A stretch of 20,370 nt of DNA from RGDT01 sp964630925 (GCA_964630925.1 CAZVZK010000170.1:1-20370); one strand, 5' to 3'. Counted from the first letter of the stretch, positions 13,849 to 20,278 are shown. Notes: generated by a model not told the origin, from the sequence alone. Made by a program: numbers and translations.

Positions 13849-15037
13849 CGTTCTCCTGTTGGGGTTGGTTGTCCTGGCTCGCGTCCTGGCTCTCGTCTAT
13901 GCCCTCGCATGGGTCTAGCCGTTCGTCGGCTCTTACCTCTGAGGGCAAGAGCCAGGGCTTGCCGCCCGTCGCTATCGCGTAGCTCTGGTAGCGCGTCAGC
14001 GTGTCGGCTCGTAGAAGATCGCTGGCGTCATGCTCCACGAAGAAGCTCCGACGCTCTTCCTTTGAGAGCAGCTTCATACGCGCCTGACCTTCGATCTTCT
14101 GAAGCCAAGGCATCAGCGTGATTTGAACAAGCTGCCTGTTCAGCGTCTCAAGGTTCGCCCATGTCGCGCGGGTAAGGTCATGGAGGAACACGGGCGAGAT
14201 GTTGAAGAGCCGGGCTATCTCGTTGATTTGATACTGCCGGGTTTGGAGGAACTGAGCGTCTTCGTTCGGGACGGACAGAGCCGACCACGTCACGCCATCC
14301 TCTAGGATCGCTGTCCGCCCCACGTTGCCCGATCCGGCGTGTAGGGCTTCCCAGCTCTTGCGGAGGTTCTCCCTCGCGTTCTGGCTCAAGGCGAGGGGCG
14401 TTTGCAACACGCCAGCCGGTCTAGCGGAGTTGCCGAAGAAGGCAGCTCCGAAGCGTTCACAAGCCGCCGTCAGGGCGATTGACTCACGGGCAAGGGCTAT
14501 GGGCGAGTGCCCTACCAAGCCGTCAGAGGCAAGCCCGGCAACGTGGAAGACGTTAGCTGGGGCGAGGTAAACATCCTTCCCGCCGGCAACGCGGACGACG
14601 TACACAAGCCCTAGCTCTTCATCCCTGGCAACCTTGACGTTGTCGGGCTGGAGTAGCCAGAGGGACACGGGACGCCCCGCCTCGTCTCTCTCAATCTCCG
14701 CATAGTGGTTCCCGTACAGAAGGACGTGAGCCATCGCCGTTTGCCAATAGCCTTCCTTCGTAAGCTCGGGGCAAGGGCTGTCGTGTAGAAGCTCGTAGAG
14801 TGGATGGGCGAGGGCGAGCCGCTTCCCGCCGCTGGGCAAGTGCTGATAGAGGTTGAGCGGAAGACCGGCGATCATGCTTGAGATAGTGCCGACGGCGCAC
14901 CACACGGCGGTAAGGGCGAGCGCCCCTTCCTCTGTGACGTGAAGCCCCGCCAGCGTCTTCGGCTCTGAAAGCCCGGCGTTGATGCCGTCCTCGTAGCTAG
15001 TCCATCGTTTGAACCATCGTGCAATCGTTTTAAACAT
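13811..15037 (-). CDS. Portal protein (HK97 gp3-like)
   Basis: A 408-residue portal of the Phage_portal family forming the DNA entry ring. Recognisable stretches include GALALTAVWCAVGTISSMIAGLPL, SLWLLQPDNVKV, NVFHVAGLASDGLVGHSPIALARESIAL, the FFGNSARPAGVLQ loop, and QINEIARLFNISPVFLHDLTRATWANLE. The C-terminal 30 residues are Asp/Gln/Glu-rich (SQDASQDNQPQQENDGE) and disordered, and share a 12-nt-period AGCCAGGAC repeat with an intergenic site near 2264. The start has no Shine-Dalgarno sequence but carries TAGATA 4 bases upstream. It begins 15 bases after the terL stop. Confidence 0.93.
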   Translation of the reverse strand: MFKTIARWFKRWTSYEDGINAGLSEPKTLAGLHVTEEGALALTAVWCAVGTISSMIAGLPLNLYQHLPSGGKRLALAHPLYELLHDSPCPELTKEGYWQTAMAHVLLYGNHYAEIERDEAGRPVSLWLLQPDNVKVARDEELGLVYVVRVAGGKDVYLAPANVFHVAGLASDGLVGHSPIALARESIALTAACERFGAAFFGNSARPAGVLQTPLALSQNARENLRKSWEALHAGSGNVGRTAILEDGVTWSALSVPNEDAQFLQTRQYQINEIARLFNISPVFLHDLTRATWANLETLNRQLVQITLMPWLQKIEGQARMKLLSKEERRSFFVEHDASDLLRADTLTRYQSYAIATGGKPWLLPSEVRADERLDPCEGIDESQDASQDNQPQQENDGETSQPASPEE

Positions 15038-15041
15038 GCTG

Positions 15042-15047
15042 TATCTA
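15042..15047 (-). promoter_or_regulatory. TANATW start motif before the portal gene
   Basis: Minus-strand CTAGATACAGCATG: TAGATA, four bases, ATG. It lies in the 15-base gap between terL and portal. No convincing -35 box. Confidence 0.5.
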
Positions 15048-15052
15048 GTGGA

Positions 15053-16666
15053 TCACACAGCGAATATCCCGCGATCTTCGTAGGCACTCCTCCGGGGCTT
15101 GTAGTTCGTCTCATGCCCTACCGCCCGGCTCAGAGCCATGATGAGGGCACACACGTTGTCTATCTTGTCCGCGCTCTTCCCCTTGGACGGCTTCACCATG
15201 TCCTCGCCGCTTCTCTCAACTTGGAGATTCTGCACTTGCCAGCGCATGAGGTTAGAGCCGTCATGGACTAGGGTTCGGTCCAAGATGACGGCTTCAAGCC
15301 GCTTCGTCGGATCGGTGTAGCTCTTGGGAGTCTGGGCGAACCTGTAGACCGTGTAGCCGTCTTGCATCAGAGCCATCAGGGTTTCATTGCCGTAGTTCGG
15401 ATCGGCTACGATTTCCTTAACCTCGTAGAGCTGGGCGAGGTTGTCGATGAAGGCTCTGACTTGCCGGTAGTCCGTCCCGTTGCCCGGCGTGATCGTGAGG
15501 CTACCTTCGTCCGCGAACAGCTCGTAACGCTGGCGGTTCTCTTTGACGCGCTCCTGGCAGGCGGCTTGCGGTGTCCACGCATGAGCCAGAACGTAGAGCT
15601 TCCCTTCGTAGGGGATGACGCCGGTAAGCCCGCAAAGATCCTTGGAGCTGGCGAAGTCTAGACCGATGTAGAGCGGCGGCTTGTGCCACGTCGGGAAGCT
15701 CCCCCGGCATGCGTCCCACCGATCAACCGCGATGAACGAGGTTAGCCCCTTCGTCCATCGGTTGAGCCGGAAGTAACGGAAGGCAACCTCCGCCGTCTTG
15801 GAGTGCTTCGCTTTGGTGGCGGCTTCCCGAAGCTCGTCAAGGCTCAAGCTCCCCTCACACAACGAGGGGTTCGCCTTGTGCCATTGGGCTTCATCATCGA
15901 CGGGGCAAGCCTCGTCAGCCTCGTAGATCGCGGAGAAGAACGAGGTATCTTCGCTCACGCCATCCCTGACCTTCACGGCATACTCGTAGGCTTCGTAGCC
16001 GGGGCTTGTGAAGTCAGTTCCCGCCGTGCTAATCATGAGGAACAACGGCTGATCCCTGGCACTGGTGGCGGGCTTCAGCGCGTCTATCAGAGCCTTCCCG
16101 GCGTTCTGAAAGAAGCTGCACTCATCCGCGATCACGCAAGAGTAACTGTCCCCAAGGTTGTTCTTCGCATCCGCTGAAAGGCTCTGGAAGCTCCCGTGAG
16201 TCTTGGGAACCTCAACGAGCTTTTGCGAGGGGACAAGGTGGCAAGCCTTGGTCAGCTTGTCTGATCGTTCGATGAAGAACGCAAGGTTCTTGTAGATCAA
16301 CGAGGCTTGCTTGCGGCTGTTCGCGCAGCTTGCGACGGCGGGGGCAATCTCGCCATCAGCCATGAGCATATAGAGGGCGATTGCACTAACGATGAAGCTT
16401 TTGCCGTTCTGGCGAGCAACCGATATCCAGCCGGATCGGAAGCGCCTCGTTCCATCGGCACGCTTCCAAGAGAAGAGCCGGACTATCAAAGCCCTCTGCC
16501 ACGCGAACAGCTTGAACGGTTCCTTCGCCTTCCTCCCGCCCTTGGCTCTCACGAAGGTTTCAATGAAGCGGACGACACGCAAGCCCGCCTCTTCGTCCCA
16601 ATAACAGCCCTCCAAGATGGCGGCTTCGTCGGCTCTATTCCTAATTTGGTCTATTGGTGGATACAT
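15053..16666 (-). CDS. terL: Terminase large subunit
   Basis: A 537-residue packaging motor and headful or cohesive-end nuclease of the Terminase_1/HK97-like type. The ATPase has an arginine-containing Walker A (VARQNGKS, residues 83-90) and Walker B (VIADEC, 178-183). A likely coupling motif follows at MISTAGT (211). The RNase H-like nuclease begins at YIGLDFASSKD (Asp337), with DPNYG and DKIDNVCALIMAL near the end giving further acidic residues. I use the ATG at 16666; a TTG five codons upstream lacks support. The upstream region has no Shine-Dalgarno sequence but has TACATA 5 bases before the ATG, inside a palindrome shared with the divergent HNH gene. Confidence 0.95.
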   Translation of the reverse strand: MYPPIDQIRNRADEAAILEGCYWDEEAGLRVVRFIETFVRAKGGRKAKEPFKLFAWQRALIVRLFSWKRADGTRRFRSGWISVARQNGKSFIVSAIALYMLMADGEIAPAVASCANSRKQASLIYKNLAFFIERSDKLTKACHLVPSQKLVEVPKTHGSFQSLSADAKNNLGDSYSCVIADECSFFQNAGKALIDALKPATSARDQPLFLMISTAGTDFTSPGYEAYEYAVKVRDGVSEDTSFFSAIYEADEACPVDDEAQWHKANPSLCEGSLSLDELREAATKAKHSKTAEVAFRYFRLNRWTKGLTSFIAVDRWDACRGSFPTWHKPPLYIGLDFASSKDLCGLTGVIPYEGKLYVLAHAWTPQAACQERVKENRQRYELFADEGSLTITPGNGTDYRQVRAFIDNLAQLYEVKEIVADPNYGNETLMALMQDGYTVYRFAQTPKSYTDPTKRLEAVILDRTLVHDGSNLMRWQVQNLQVERSGEDMVKPSKGKSADKIDNVCALIMALSRAVGHETNYKPRRSAYEDRGIFAV

Positions 16667-16679
16667 ACCGTTATGTATC
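16660..16679. promoter_or_regulatory. Palindrome holding two divergent starts
   Basis: GATACATA and TATGTATC form a perfect 8-bp dyad around four bases. The terL ATG (minus) and the HNH ATG (plus) are both inside it, 6 bases apart. Each start has TACATA 5 bases upstream, and each TACATA overlaps the opposite gene's first codons. The two initiation sites are therefore mutually exclusive or co-regulated by design. Confidence 0.6.
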
Positions 16680-17104
16680 AATCACATACCAAACTCTATT
16701 ACGTCTGGGGGGCGATGAAGGCGAGATGCCACAACCCCAACGACAAGGCATACCCCCGCTACGGCGGAAGGGGTATCACCGTCTGTCAGGAGTGGCGAGC
16801 CAGCTATCAGCCCTTCGCGGAGTGGGCTTACGCTCACGGCTACAAGCATGGCTTGACCATTGACCGGACGGACAACGACAAGGGCTATTGCCCTGAGAAC
16901 TGCCGATGGGTAACGATGCGAGAGAACCTCAACAACCGGCGTTCTCACCATTGGATCACTTGGACTGGCGAGCGGAAGACGGTGGCGCAATGGGGGGCTG
17001 ATCCACGATGCAAGGTTGCCCCGATGAGGCTTCGTATCCGGCTCTGGCGGGGCTGGGAGTTTGAACGAGCCTTGCTCACGCCTACGAGGAAGCGGAAGCC
17101 GTGA
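16673..17104 (+). CDS. Free-standing HNH homing-type endonuclease
   Basis: A 143-residue protein on the strand opposite to its neighbours. The start region LYYVWGAMKARCHNPND, the YGGRGITVCQEW motif, and LTIDRTDNDKGYCPENCRWV with NLNNRR (residues 61-90) are the signature of small phage HNH homing nucleases. The C-terminal 45 residues (TWTGERKTVAQWGAD through RLWRGWEFERALLTP) look like the helix-turn-helix DNA-recognition repeat often attached to these enzymes. It lies between the packaging HNH gene and terL, a usually unbroken pair. Its 3' end overlaps that HNH gene tail-to-tail by 23 bases. Probably a selfish insertion that targets the terL 5' region in phages lacking it. Confidence 0.85.
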   Translation: MYQSHTKLYYVWGAMKARCHNPNDKAYPRYGGRGITVCQEWRASYQPFAEWAYAHGYKHGLTIDRTDNDKGYCPENCRWVTMRENLNNRRSHHWITWTGERKTVAQWGADPRCKVAPMRLRIRLWRGWEFERALLTPTRKRKP

Positions 17105-17345
17105 TCCGGCTATGGCAGGGCTTGCAGAGCGGGCAGAGGTTGGCTTCCTCGTTGTTGCGAGGGTTCCCGTCAAGGTGGTGAACCTCTTCGCTCCACCCAT
17201 CGCAGACGAGGCATAGGGGATGCTTCGCCAGCATGACGGCGCGGATCTTCTGCCAACGCCGATCATAGCCCCGCTTGCACGCTGAAGCTCTGGTGTCCCT
17301 CTTGCGAGGTTGGTTGTTCGGGACGCTGGGCGGTAGGTCAGGCAT
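17082..17345 (-). CDS. HNH endonuclease, packaging type
   Basis: An 87-residue HNH nuclease. Residues 1-25 are basic and disordered. Zinc ligands Cys45 and Cys48 (PLCLVCDG), the catalytic VHHLDGNPRNN motif (His56, His57) and the LCKPCHSRIT finger (Cys74, Cys77, His78) are all present. Small HNH proteins beside terminase genes assist DNA cleavage in HK97-like packaging (established for HK97 gp74-type proteins). GAGG lies 4 bases before the ATG. Its start overlaps the stop of the 51-residue ORF. Confidence 0.9.
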   Translation of the reverse strand: MPDLPPSVPNNQPRKRDTRASACKRGYDRRWQKIRAVMLAKHPLCLVCDGWSEEVHHLDGNPRNNEEANLCPLCKPCHSRITASASS

Positions 17346-17493
17346 GGTTCCTCATAAACTCACGCAACGATTCTAGTTCTTCGATGATTGAAGGCAGCAT
17401 GAACGACAGTTCTACTTTCGTCTCTGCAAAGACCTTGTTCCGCTCCAATGAAGCGATTCTGTACAGCACGGTTTCTATTACATATTTGTTCAT
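17338..17493 (-). CDS. Small helical protein, 51 residues
   Basis: Starts MNKYVIETVLYRIASLERNK and ends EELESLREFMRNHA. Almost entirely amphipathic helix with regularly spaced Leu/Ile, so probably a coiled coil. The start has no Shine-Dalgarno sequence but has TATATT exactly 5 bases upstream. The stop overlaps the HNH start by 8 bases. It fills an otherwise empty gap between the methyltransferase and HNH genes. Function unknown. Confidence 0.6.
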   Translation of the reverse strand: MNKYVIETVLYRIASLERNKVFAETKVELSFMLPSIIEELESLREFMRNHA

Positions 17494-17498
17494 GAACT

Positions 17499-17504
17499 AA
17501 TATA
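17499..17504 (-). promoter_or_regulatory. TANATW start motif before the 51-residue gene
   Basis: Minus-strand TATATT followed by AGTTC and the ATG. The best -10-like member of the set. No good -35 box was found in the methyltransferase 3' end. Confidence 0.5.
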
Positions 17505-17513
17505 GTGTAACCA

Positions 17514-18044
17514 TCAAGGATTTGCGAGGAAGAAGGCACGGGCGAAGCCGGCTGGCGTGATGGACCGGCGGGCGGGATCGCGGACTAGGTCAACGAGTTG
17601 CCCGCGCGGCTCGACAACTCGCGTCGGCTCTGGCGCGGAGAAGCTCCCCCATAGAAGGGTTTTCTTCGTCCAGGGATCGCCGTACCAACACGGTTCAAAC
17701 TTGAACGCTGGCTTGCCAAGGTAGAGCCGGCAACGCCCCTCCGGGTTCTCCAACGCCCACCAGCGGGGCTTACACACGGCTACGAGCCGTAGGCAGGCAT
17801 CAACGACGGACAGCGCTTGCCGCCAGTCTTCTTCGGTCTTGTGCTTCCACCAACGAGCGCCCGCCTTGCTCAGAAGGGTACAGGGAGGGGCGGCTAGGAT
17901 GCCGTGAACCTCGCCGGGGTAGGCGTAGAGCCTCACGTCCTGGCTGGGCAGAGTGACGAGCCGCACGTCATAGCCGGCGTCTCTGTAGGGCTTGCTCCAG
18001 CTCCCAGAGCCGCCGCAAAGGTCAAGGATAACTCTCTCACGCAT
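17514..18044 (-). CDS. Compact cytosine-C5 DNA methyltransferase-like protein
   Basis: A 176-residue protein with a Rossmann-type SAM-binding motif (LDLCGGSGSWSKPY, residues 7-20), the C5-specific APPC motif with putative nucleophile Cys55, an ENPEG motif at 99-103, and RSITPAGFARAF near the end, as in the closing motif of C5 enzymes. It is about half the length of a normal C5 methyltransferase and has no room for a full target-recognition domain. The start is the ATG at 18044 in a TGATG junction with terS, with AGAGGA upstream. It may modify phage DNA before packaging or protect it from host restriction. Activity and target are unknown. Confidence 0.8.
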   Translation of the reverse strand: MRERVILDLCGGSGSWSKPYRDAGYDVRLVTLPSQDVRLYAYPGEVHGILAAPPCTLLSKAGARWWKHKTEEDWRQALSVVDACLRLVAVCKPRWWALENPEGRCRLYLGKPAFKFEPCWYGDPWTKKTLLWGSFSAPEPTRVVEPRGQLVDLVRDPARRSITPAGFARAFFLANP

Positions 18045-18397
18045 CAATCCTCTTCAAAGCTGAAATCCTCTTTGTCGTCGTGTCGTTCCGGCTGATAGCC
18101 CGCCTTCTCCGCTGGGGACAGCCGGAAGACCTTCACCAGCGCTTGCCAGCTCTTGACCGTGTCAAGGTAGGTGCGGCTCGTCTTCTCCCCCTGATGCGAG
18201 CGGACGCGCTCCCATAGGTCACAGAGAAGGGCGAAGCTCTCCGCAGTCTGGGCGGTTAGAAGACCATGCTTGACGAGCCAAGGGGCGTGAAGCTCCCAAT
18301 AGGCTTTGCCTACCTCGCCCAGCCAGTCAGGGGCGGCTAGCGTGTCTAGCGGCTCGTCTTGCTTGACGAGCTTCGGCAACGGTCCACGCTTACCCAT
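18044..18397 (-). CDS. terS: Terminase small subunit, P27 family
   Basis: A 117-residue DNA-recognition subunit of the packaging terminase. It has the family's GKRGPLPK start, a helical core (WLGEVGKAYWELHAPWLVKHGLLT, ESFALLCDLWERV), TYLDTVKSWQALVKVFRLSPAEKAGY, and an acidic tail (DDKEDFSFEED). The LSPAEKAG stretch is typical of P27-type TerS. GGGAG lies 3 bases before the ATG. The start overlaps the previous stop by 8 bases and its own stop overlaps the methyltransferase start by one base. Confidence 0.92.
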   Translation of the reverse strand: MGKRGPLPKLVKQDEPLDTLAAPDWLGEVGKAYWELHAPWLVKHGLLTAQTAESFALLCDLWERVRSHQGEKTSRTYLDTVKSWQALVKVFRLSPAEKAGYQPERHDDKEDFSFEED

Positions 18398-18566
18398 TAG
18401 CTCCCTTCAGCTTCTCAAGGATGGCTTGTGCCCTGTCCTCGTTGAGCAAGCCGATAAGCTGCTTTAGCGCGTCGGTCTGTTCCTCCGTCCGCTCTGGCAT
18501 CTCAACGAGCGTCCTATCCCGGTACAACTCAAGATGGATCACGCCTAGACAAGTGTTGTTATCCAT
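18390..18566 (-). CDS. Small protein upstream of terS
   Basis: A 58-residue protein from ATG 18566 (GAGG 6-9 bases upstream); an ATG at 18578 is possible but has a poorer site. A short hydrophobic N-terminus (CLGVIHLELYRD) is followed by a charged helix ending EDRAQAILEKLKGANG. Not recognised. It overlaps its neighbours on both sides by 8 bases, so it belongs to the packaging operon. Confidence 0.6.
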   Translation of the reverse strand: MDNNTCLGVIHLELYRDRTLVEMPERTEEQTDALKQLIGLLNEDRAQAILEKLKGANG

Positions 18567-18831
18567 TAGCCGCCTCATCGTAGAAGCGGCGTAGCTCTTG
18601 GTTGAGCTTCTCCCCTGTCTCTTGCTGGTGATGCCGGCGGATTAGTTCGTCGGCTTGCTCCCACGACATGAACGCCGGGAGCGTCACGCCTTCAGCCCGG
18701 AGCTTGTCGAGCTGCCGGCTCATCTCGCCTTCCCACCATGCGAGCATTGCCTTTAGCTTGTCGGCTGTCTCTTGGGTCAGCGCGTAGCGCTTCGGGCGGG
18801 CTTCGGTCGCTATAGTTAGTTGTTCTTTCAT
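18559..18831 (-). CDS. Helical protein opening the packaging operon
   Basis: A 90-residue, strongly helical and charged protein (LTQETADKLKAMLAWWEGEMSRQLDKLRAEG, SWEQADELIRRHHQQETGEKLNQELRRFYDEA). No known family recognised. It is the first gene after a good promoter and an intrinsic terminator, so it leads the packaging and head operon. The ATG has TACATT 5 bases upstream and no Shine-Dalgarno sequence. A DNA-binding or packaging accessory role is plausible from position only. Confidence 0.7.
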   Translation of the reverse strand: MKEQLTIATEARPKRYALTQETADKLKAMLAWWEGEMSRQLDKLRAEGVTLPAFMSWEQADELIRRHHQQETGEKLNQELRRFYDEAANG

Positions 18832-18836
18832 GTAAT

Positions 18837-18865
18837 AATGTAGTTTCGTAACCTCAAAGTTTCAA
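18837..18865 (-). promoter_or_regulatory. Promoter of the packaging-head operon
   Basis: Minus-strand TTGAAA (18865-18860) and TACATT (18842-18837) with a 17-base spacer, the best -35/-10 pair among the TANATW sites. TACATT ends 5 bases before the ATG at 18831, so the mRNA would be leaderless or nearly so. The -35 box overlaps the T-run of the upstream terminator. Confidence 0.65.
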
Positions 18866-18898
18866 AAAAGCGCGGGGGCTGTGCGGTCTACAGCCGCC
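18864..18898 (-). terminator. Intrinsic terminator upstream of the packaging operon
   Basis: Minus-strand GGCTGT/ACAGCC stem with a 7-base loop and extra GC pairing outside, followed by CCCGCGC and six Ts (18869-18864). It ends transcription of the gene at 18920-19345. Confidence 0.65.
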
Positions 18899-18919
18899 AG
18901 CCTGAGAAGTTTTCCCGGC

Positions 18920-19345
18920 TCATGGGTGAGGGGTGAACGTGACCGGGGCTGTCCCTCGCAAGCCCCCTCCCCCTCGCCCGTCGTGGCGACGGCTTACCGG
19001 AGTGACGGCAAGGACGCTGTATGTCTGACTGCCCGTGTAGCCGTAAGCCGCAGAGCTGGGGTTGTCGGCGGGCTTCTGGCTGATGCTCCTGATGACCGTG
19101 TCTGAGTACGTCGTGAGGGCTAGCCTTGACTTGCTTAGGAGTGTCTGGGCTTGGTTGAGGTTGGGGGCGTTGACCGTGAGGGCGAGGGCATAGCGTGTCA
19201 CGTCCTGCCCCTGGCTGTCTGCCTCTGGCGTCCCGCTGTCCAGCGTGTAGGCGAGGGACGGGAGAACGGTTGTGGAGATGGACGCATCGGGCGGGATGCC
19301 GGCGGCTGTAAGCGCCGTGTTCAAGCTGTCTGGTAGTGATGGCAT
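18920..19345 (-). CDS. Possible tail-terminator-like structural protein
   Basis: A 141-residue protein. The first half (SLNTALTAAGIPPDASISTTVLPSLAYTL, VTRYALALTVNAPN, AQTLLSKSRLALTTYSD) recalls tail completion proteins: a helical start, LPxLxY, a Y-x-L-x-L-x-V strand and a late helix. The C-terminus is a Gly/Arg-rich low-complexity tail (SRRHDGRGGGGLRG). The start has TACATA 5 bases upstream and no Shine-Dalgarno sequence. The family call is weak, since the tail module already has a DUF3168-like gene. A regulatory or accessory virion role is equally possible. Confidence 0.6.
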   Translation of the reverse strand: MPSLPDSLNTALTAAGIPPDASISTTVLPSLAYTLDSGTPEADSQGQDVTRYALALTVNAPNLNQAQTLLSKSRLALTTYSDTVIRSISQKPADNPSSAAYGYTGSQTYSVLAVTPVSRRHDGRGGGGLRGTAPVTFTPHP

Positions 19346-19350
19346 GAAGG

Positions 19351-19356
19351 TATGTA
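19351..19356 (-). promoter_or_regulatory. TANATW start motif before the 141-residue gene
   Basis: Minus-strand TACATA followed by CCTTC and the ATG. It lies just after the GAGGGCGGGA hairpin. Confidence 0.45.
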
Positions 19357-19362
19357 GTGGGC

Positions 19363-19388
19363 GAGGGCGGGATTCCTTTCCCGCCCTC
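19363..19388 (-). terminator. 10-bp GC-rich hairpin after the first paralogue
   Basis: GAGGGCGGGA and TCCCGCCCTC pair perfectly around six bases, 12 bases after the stop of the gene ending at 19400. No T-run. The 13-mer GACAGCCAGGACA precedes it on the minus strand, as it does before the related hairpin at 2222-2257. Confidence 0.55.
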
Positions 19389-19399
19389 TGTCCTGGCTG

Positions 19400-19720
19400 T
19401 CAGCGGATCTTGCGGCGCTTCGGGGCGTTGCACTCCAAGAGGGGAAGATGGCTCATGTCGTCGATTTCGTTCCACCCCTCCCCCTGAATCTCGGCTTCGC
19501 CAACGTCGTTCACGTCGGTTGCTTCCCACTCCACCCCGGCAGCTTCCGCCAGCTTGGCGAGGTTCACGGCATCTCGGGGCTTGCCGTCGTCAGGGACGCG
19601 AACGTCTGCCGTGAGAACAGCAGTCACCTTCCGTACAAGCGTAACGATCCATTCGCCCCCGGCTGGGGCGGGCTTCGTCTTCGTCGTGCGGGCGGGCTTC
19701 GTGGTCTTGGTAGGTTTCAT
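19400..19720 (-). CDS. Small protein with basic Lys/Thr tail, paralogue B
   Basis: A 106-residue protein. Residues 1-20 are a low-complexity Lys/Thr/Pro/Arg tail (MKPTKTTKPARTTKTKPAPA). A beta-strand pair (WIVTLVRKVTAVLTADVRVP), DGKPRDAVNLAKLAEAAGVEWEATDV and a C-terminal acidic then basic end follow. It aligns with the protein at 19794-20051 across the strand pair, GKP, KLA and WE segments. The DNA around both starts is nearly identical over about 40 bases, so one arose by duplication. AAGGAAG lies 4 bases before the ATG. Basic tail plus acidic body suggests a nucleic-acid-associated protein. No family recognised. Confidence 0.72.
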   Translation of the reverse strand: MKPTKTTKPARTTKTKPAPAGGEWIVTLVRKVTAVLTADVRVPDDGKPRDAVNLAKLAEAAGVEWEATDVNDVGEAEIQGEGWNEIDDMSHLPLLECNAPKRRKIR

Positions 19721-19758
19721 GGTCTTCCTTTCGTCGTCGTCGGTTGGGGGTGAACGGG

Positions 19759-19783
19759 AAAACCCCCATCAGGGATGGGGGTT
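19759..19783 (-). terminator. Intrinsic terminator after the rightmost gene
   Basis: Minus-strand AACCCCCATC, a 3-base loop and GATGGGGGTT form a perfect 10-bp stem running into TTTT. It sits 10 bases after the stop of the gene at 19794-20051. Confidence 0.8.
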
Positions 19784-19793
19784 TCTTGGGGCG

Positions 19794-20051
19794 TCAGATG
19801 GCGAGCGTGGGAAGCTCCACCCCGTCCATCTCCGGTTCCTGTTCGTGGTAGAAGGCATCGGGGATGTCCTGCCCCTCGTAGTCCCACGCGATGCCCTGGC
19901 TGTCCACCATGTCCGCCAACTTCTCCGGGTCGATGGGCTTCCCGGCGGGGATGCGCACCGTGGCGGAATAGTGGACGGTCTTCGTGATGACGACAACGCG
20001 GGTCTTGGGGGTCTTCGTCGTGCGGGTCTTCGTGGTCTTGGTAGCGGTCAT
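19794..20051 (-). CDS. Small protein with basic Lys/Thr tail, paralogue A
   Basis: An 85-residue protein, first gene of the leftward run. The N-terminus is a Thr/Lys repeat (MTATKTTKTRTTKTPKTR), then VVVITKTVHYSATVRIPAGKPIDPEKLADMVDSQGIAWDYEG and an acidic C-terminus (FYHEQEPEMDG). I use the ATG at 20051, with AGGAG 9 bases upstream; the ATG at 20060 directly abuts that Shine-Dalgarno sequence, and a longer frame to 20135 has no ribosome site. It is a paralogue of 19400-19720. It is followed by its own terminator, so the two copies may be expressed separately. Function unknown. Confidence 0.72.
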   Translation of the reverse strand: MTATKTTKTRTTKTPKTRVVVITKTVHYSATVRIPAGKPIDPEKLADMVDSQGIAWDYEGQDIPDAFYHEQEPEMDGVELPTLAI

Positions 20052-20097
20052 GGTCTTCATCTCCTGTCGTTTCGTTGGTTGAGACACCTTAGAAGCC

Positions 20098-20109
20098 CTA
20101 CCGGAACTT
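20098..20109. repeat. CTACCGGAACTT repeat, copy 1
   Basis: Exact 12-mer shared with 20279-20290. A near-complement, AAGTTTCCGGTA (one extra T), occurs at 30-41 just inside the left end. Confidence 0.55.
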
Positions 20110-20278
20110 AGTTGTTCCTGGCAGGCTTTTGCCACTCTGGCAGACGCTCCCGGCAGTCAGCCGGCGGGGCTTCCTCGCCCCCGGTTGGCGGGGGGTTAGA
20201 GGCTATACCGCCCTCCCGGCGGAACCTTACACGGCGGCTCGCCGGGGGCTTCCCGTCGTTCGGGACGACGGCATAGGG

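Noticed and set aside
18888..19529. 213-codon minus-strand frame over the 141-residue gene
   Set aside because: Arg/Pro/His-rich low-quality sequence that spans a hairpin and the stop of the upstream gene. The other frame has hydrophobic periodicity and a start motif.
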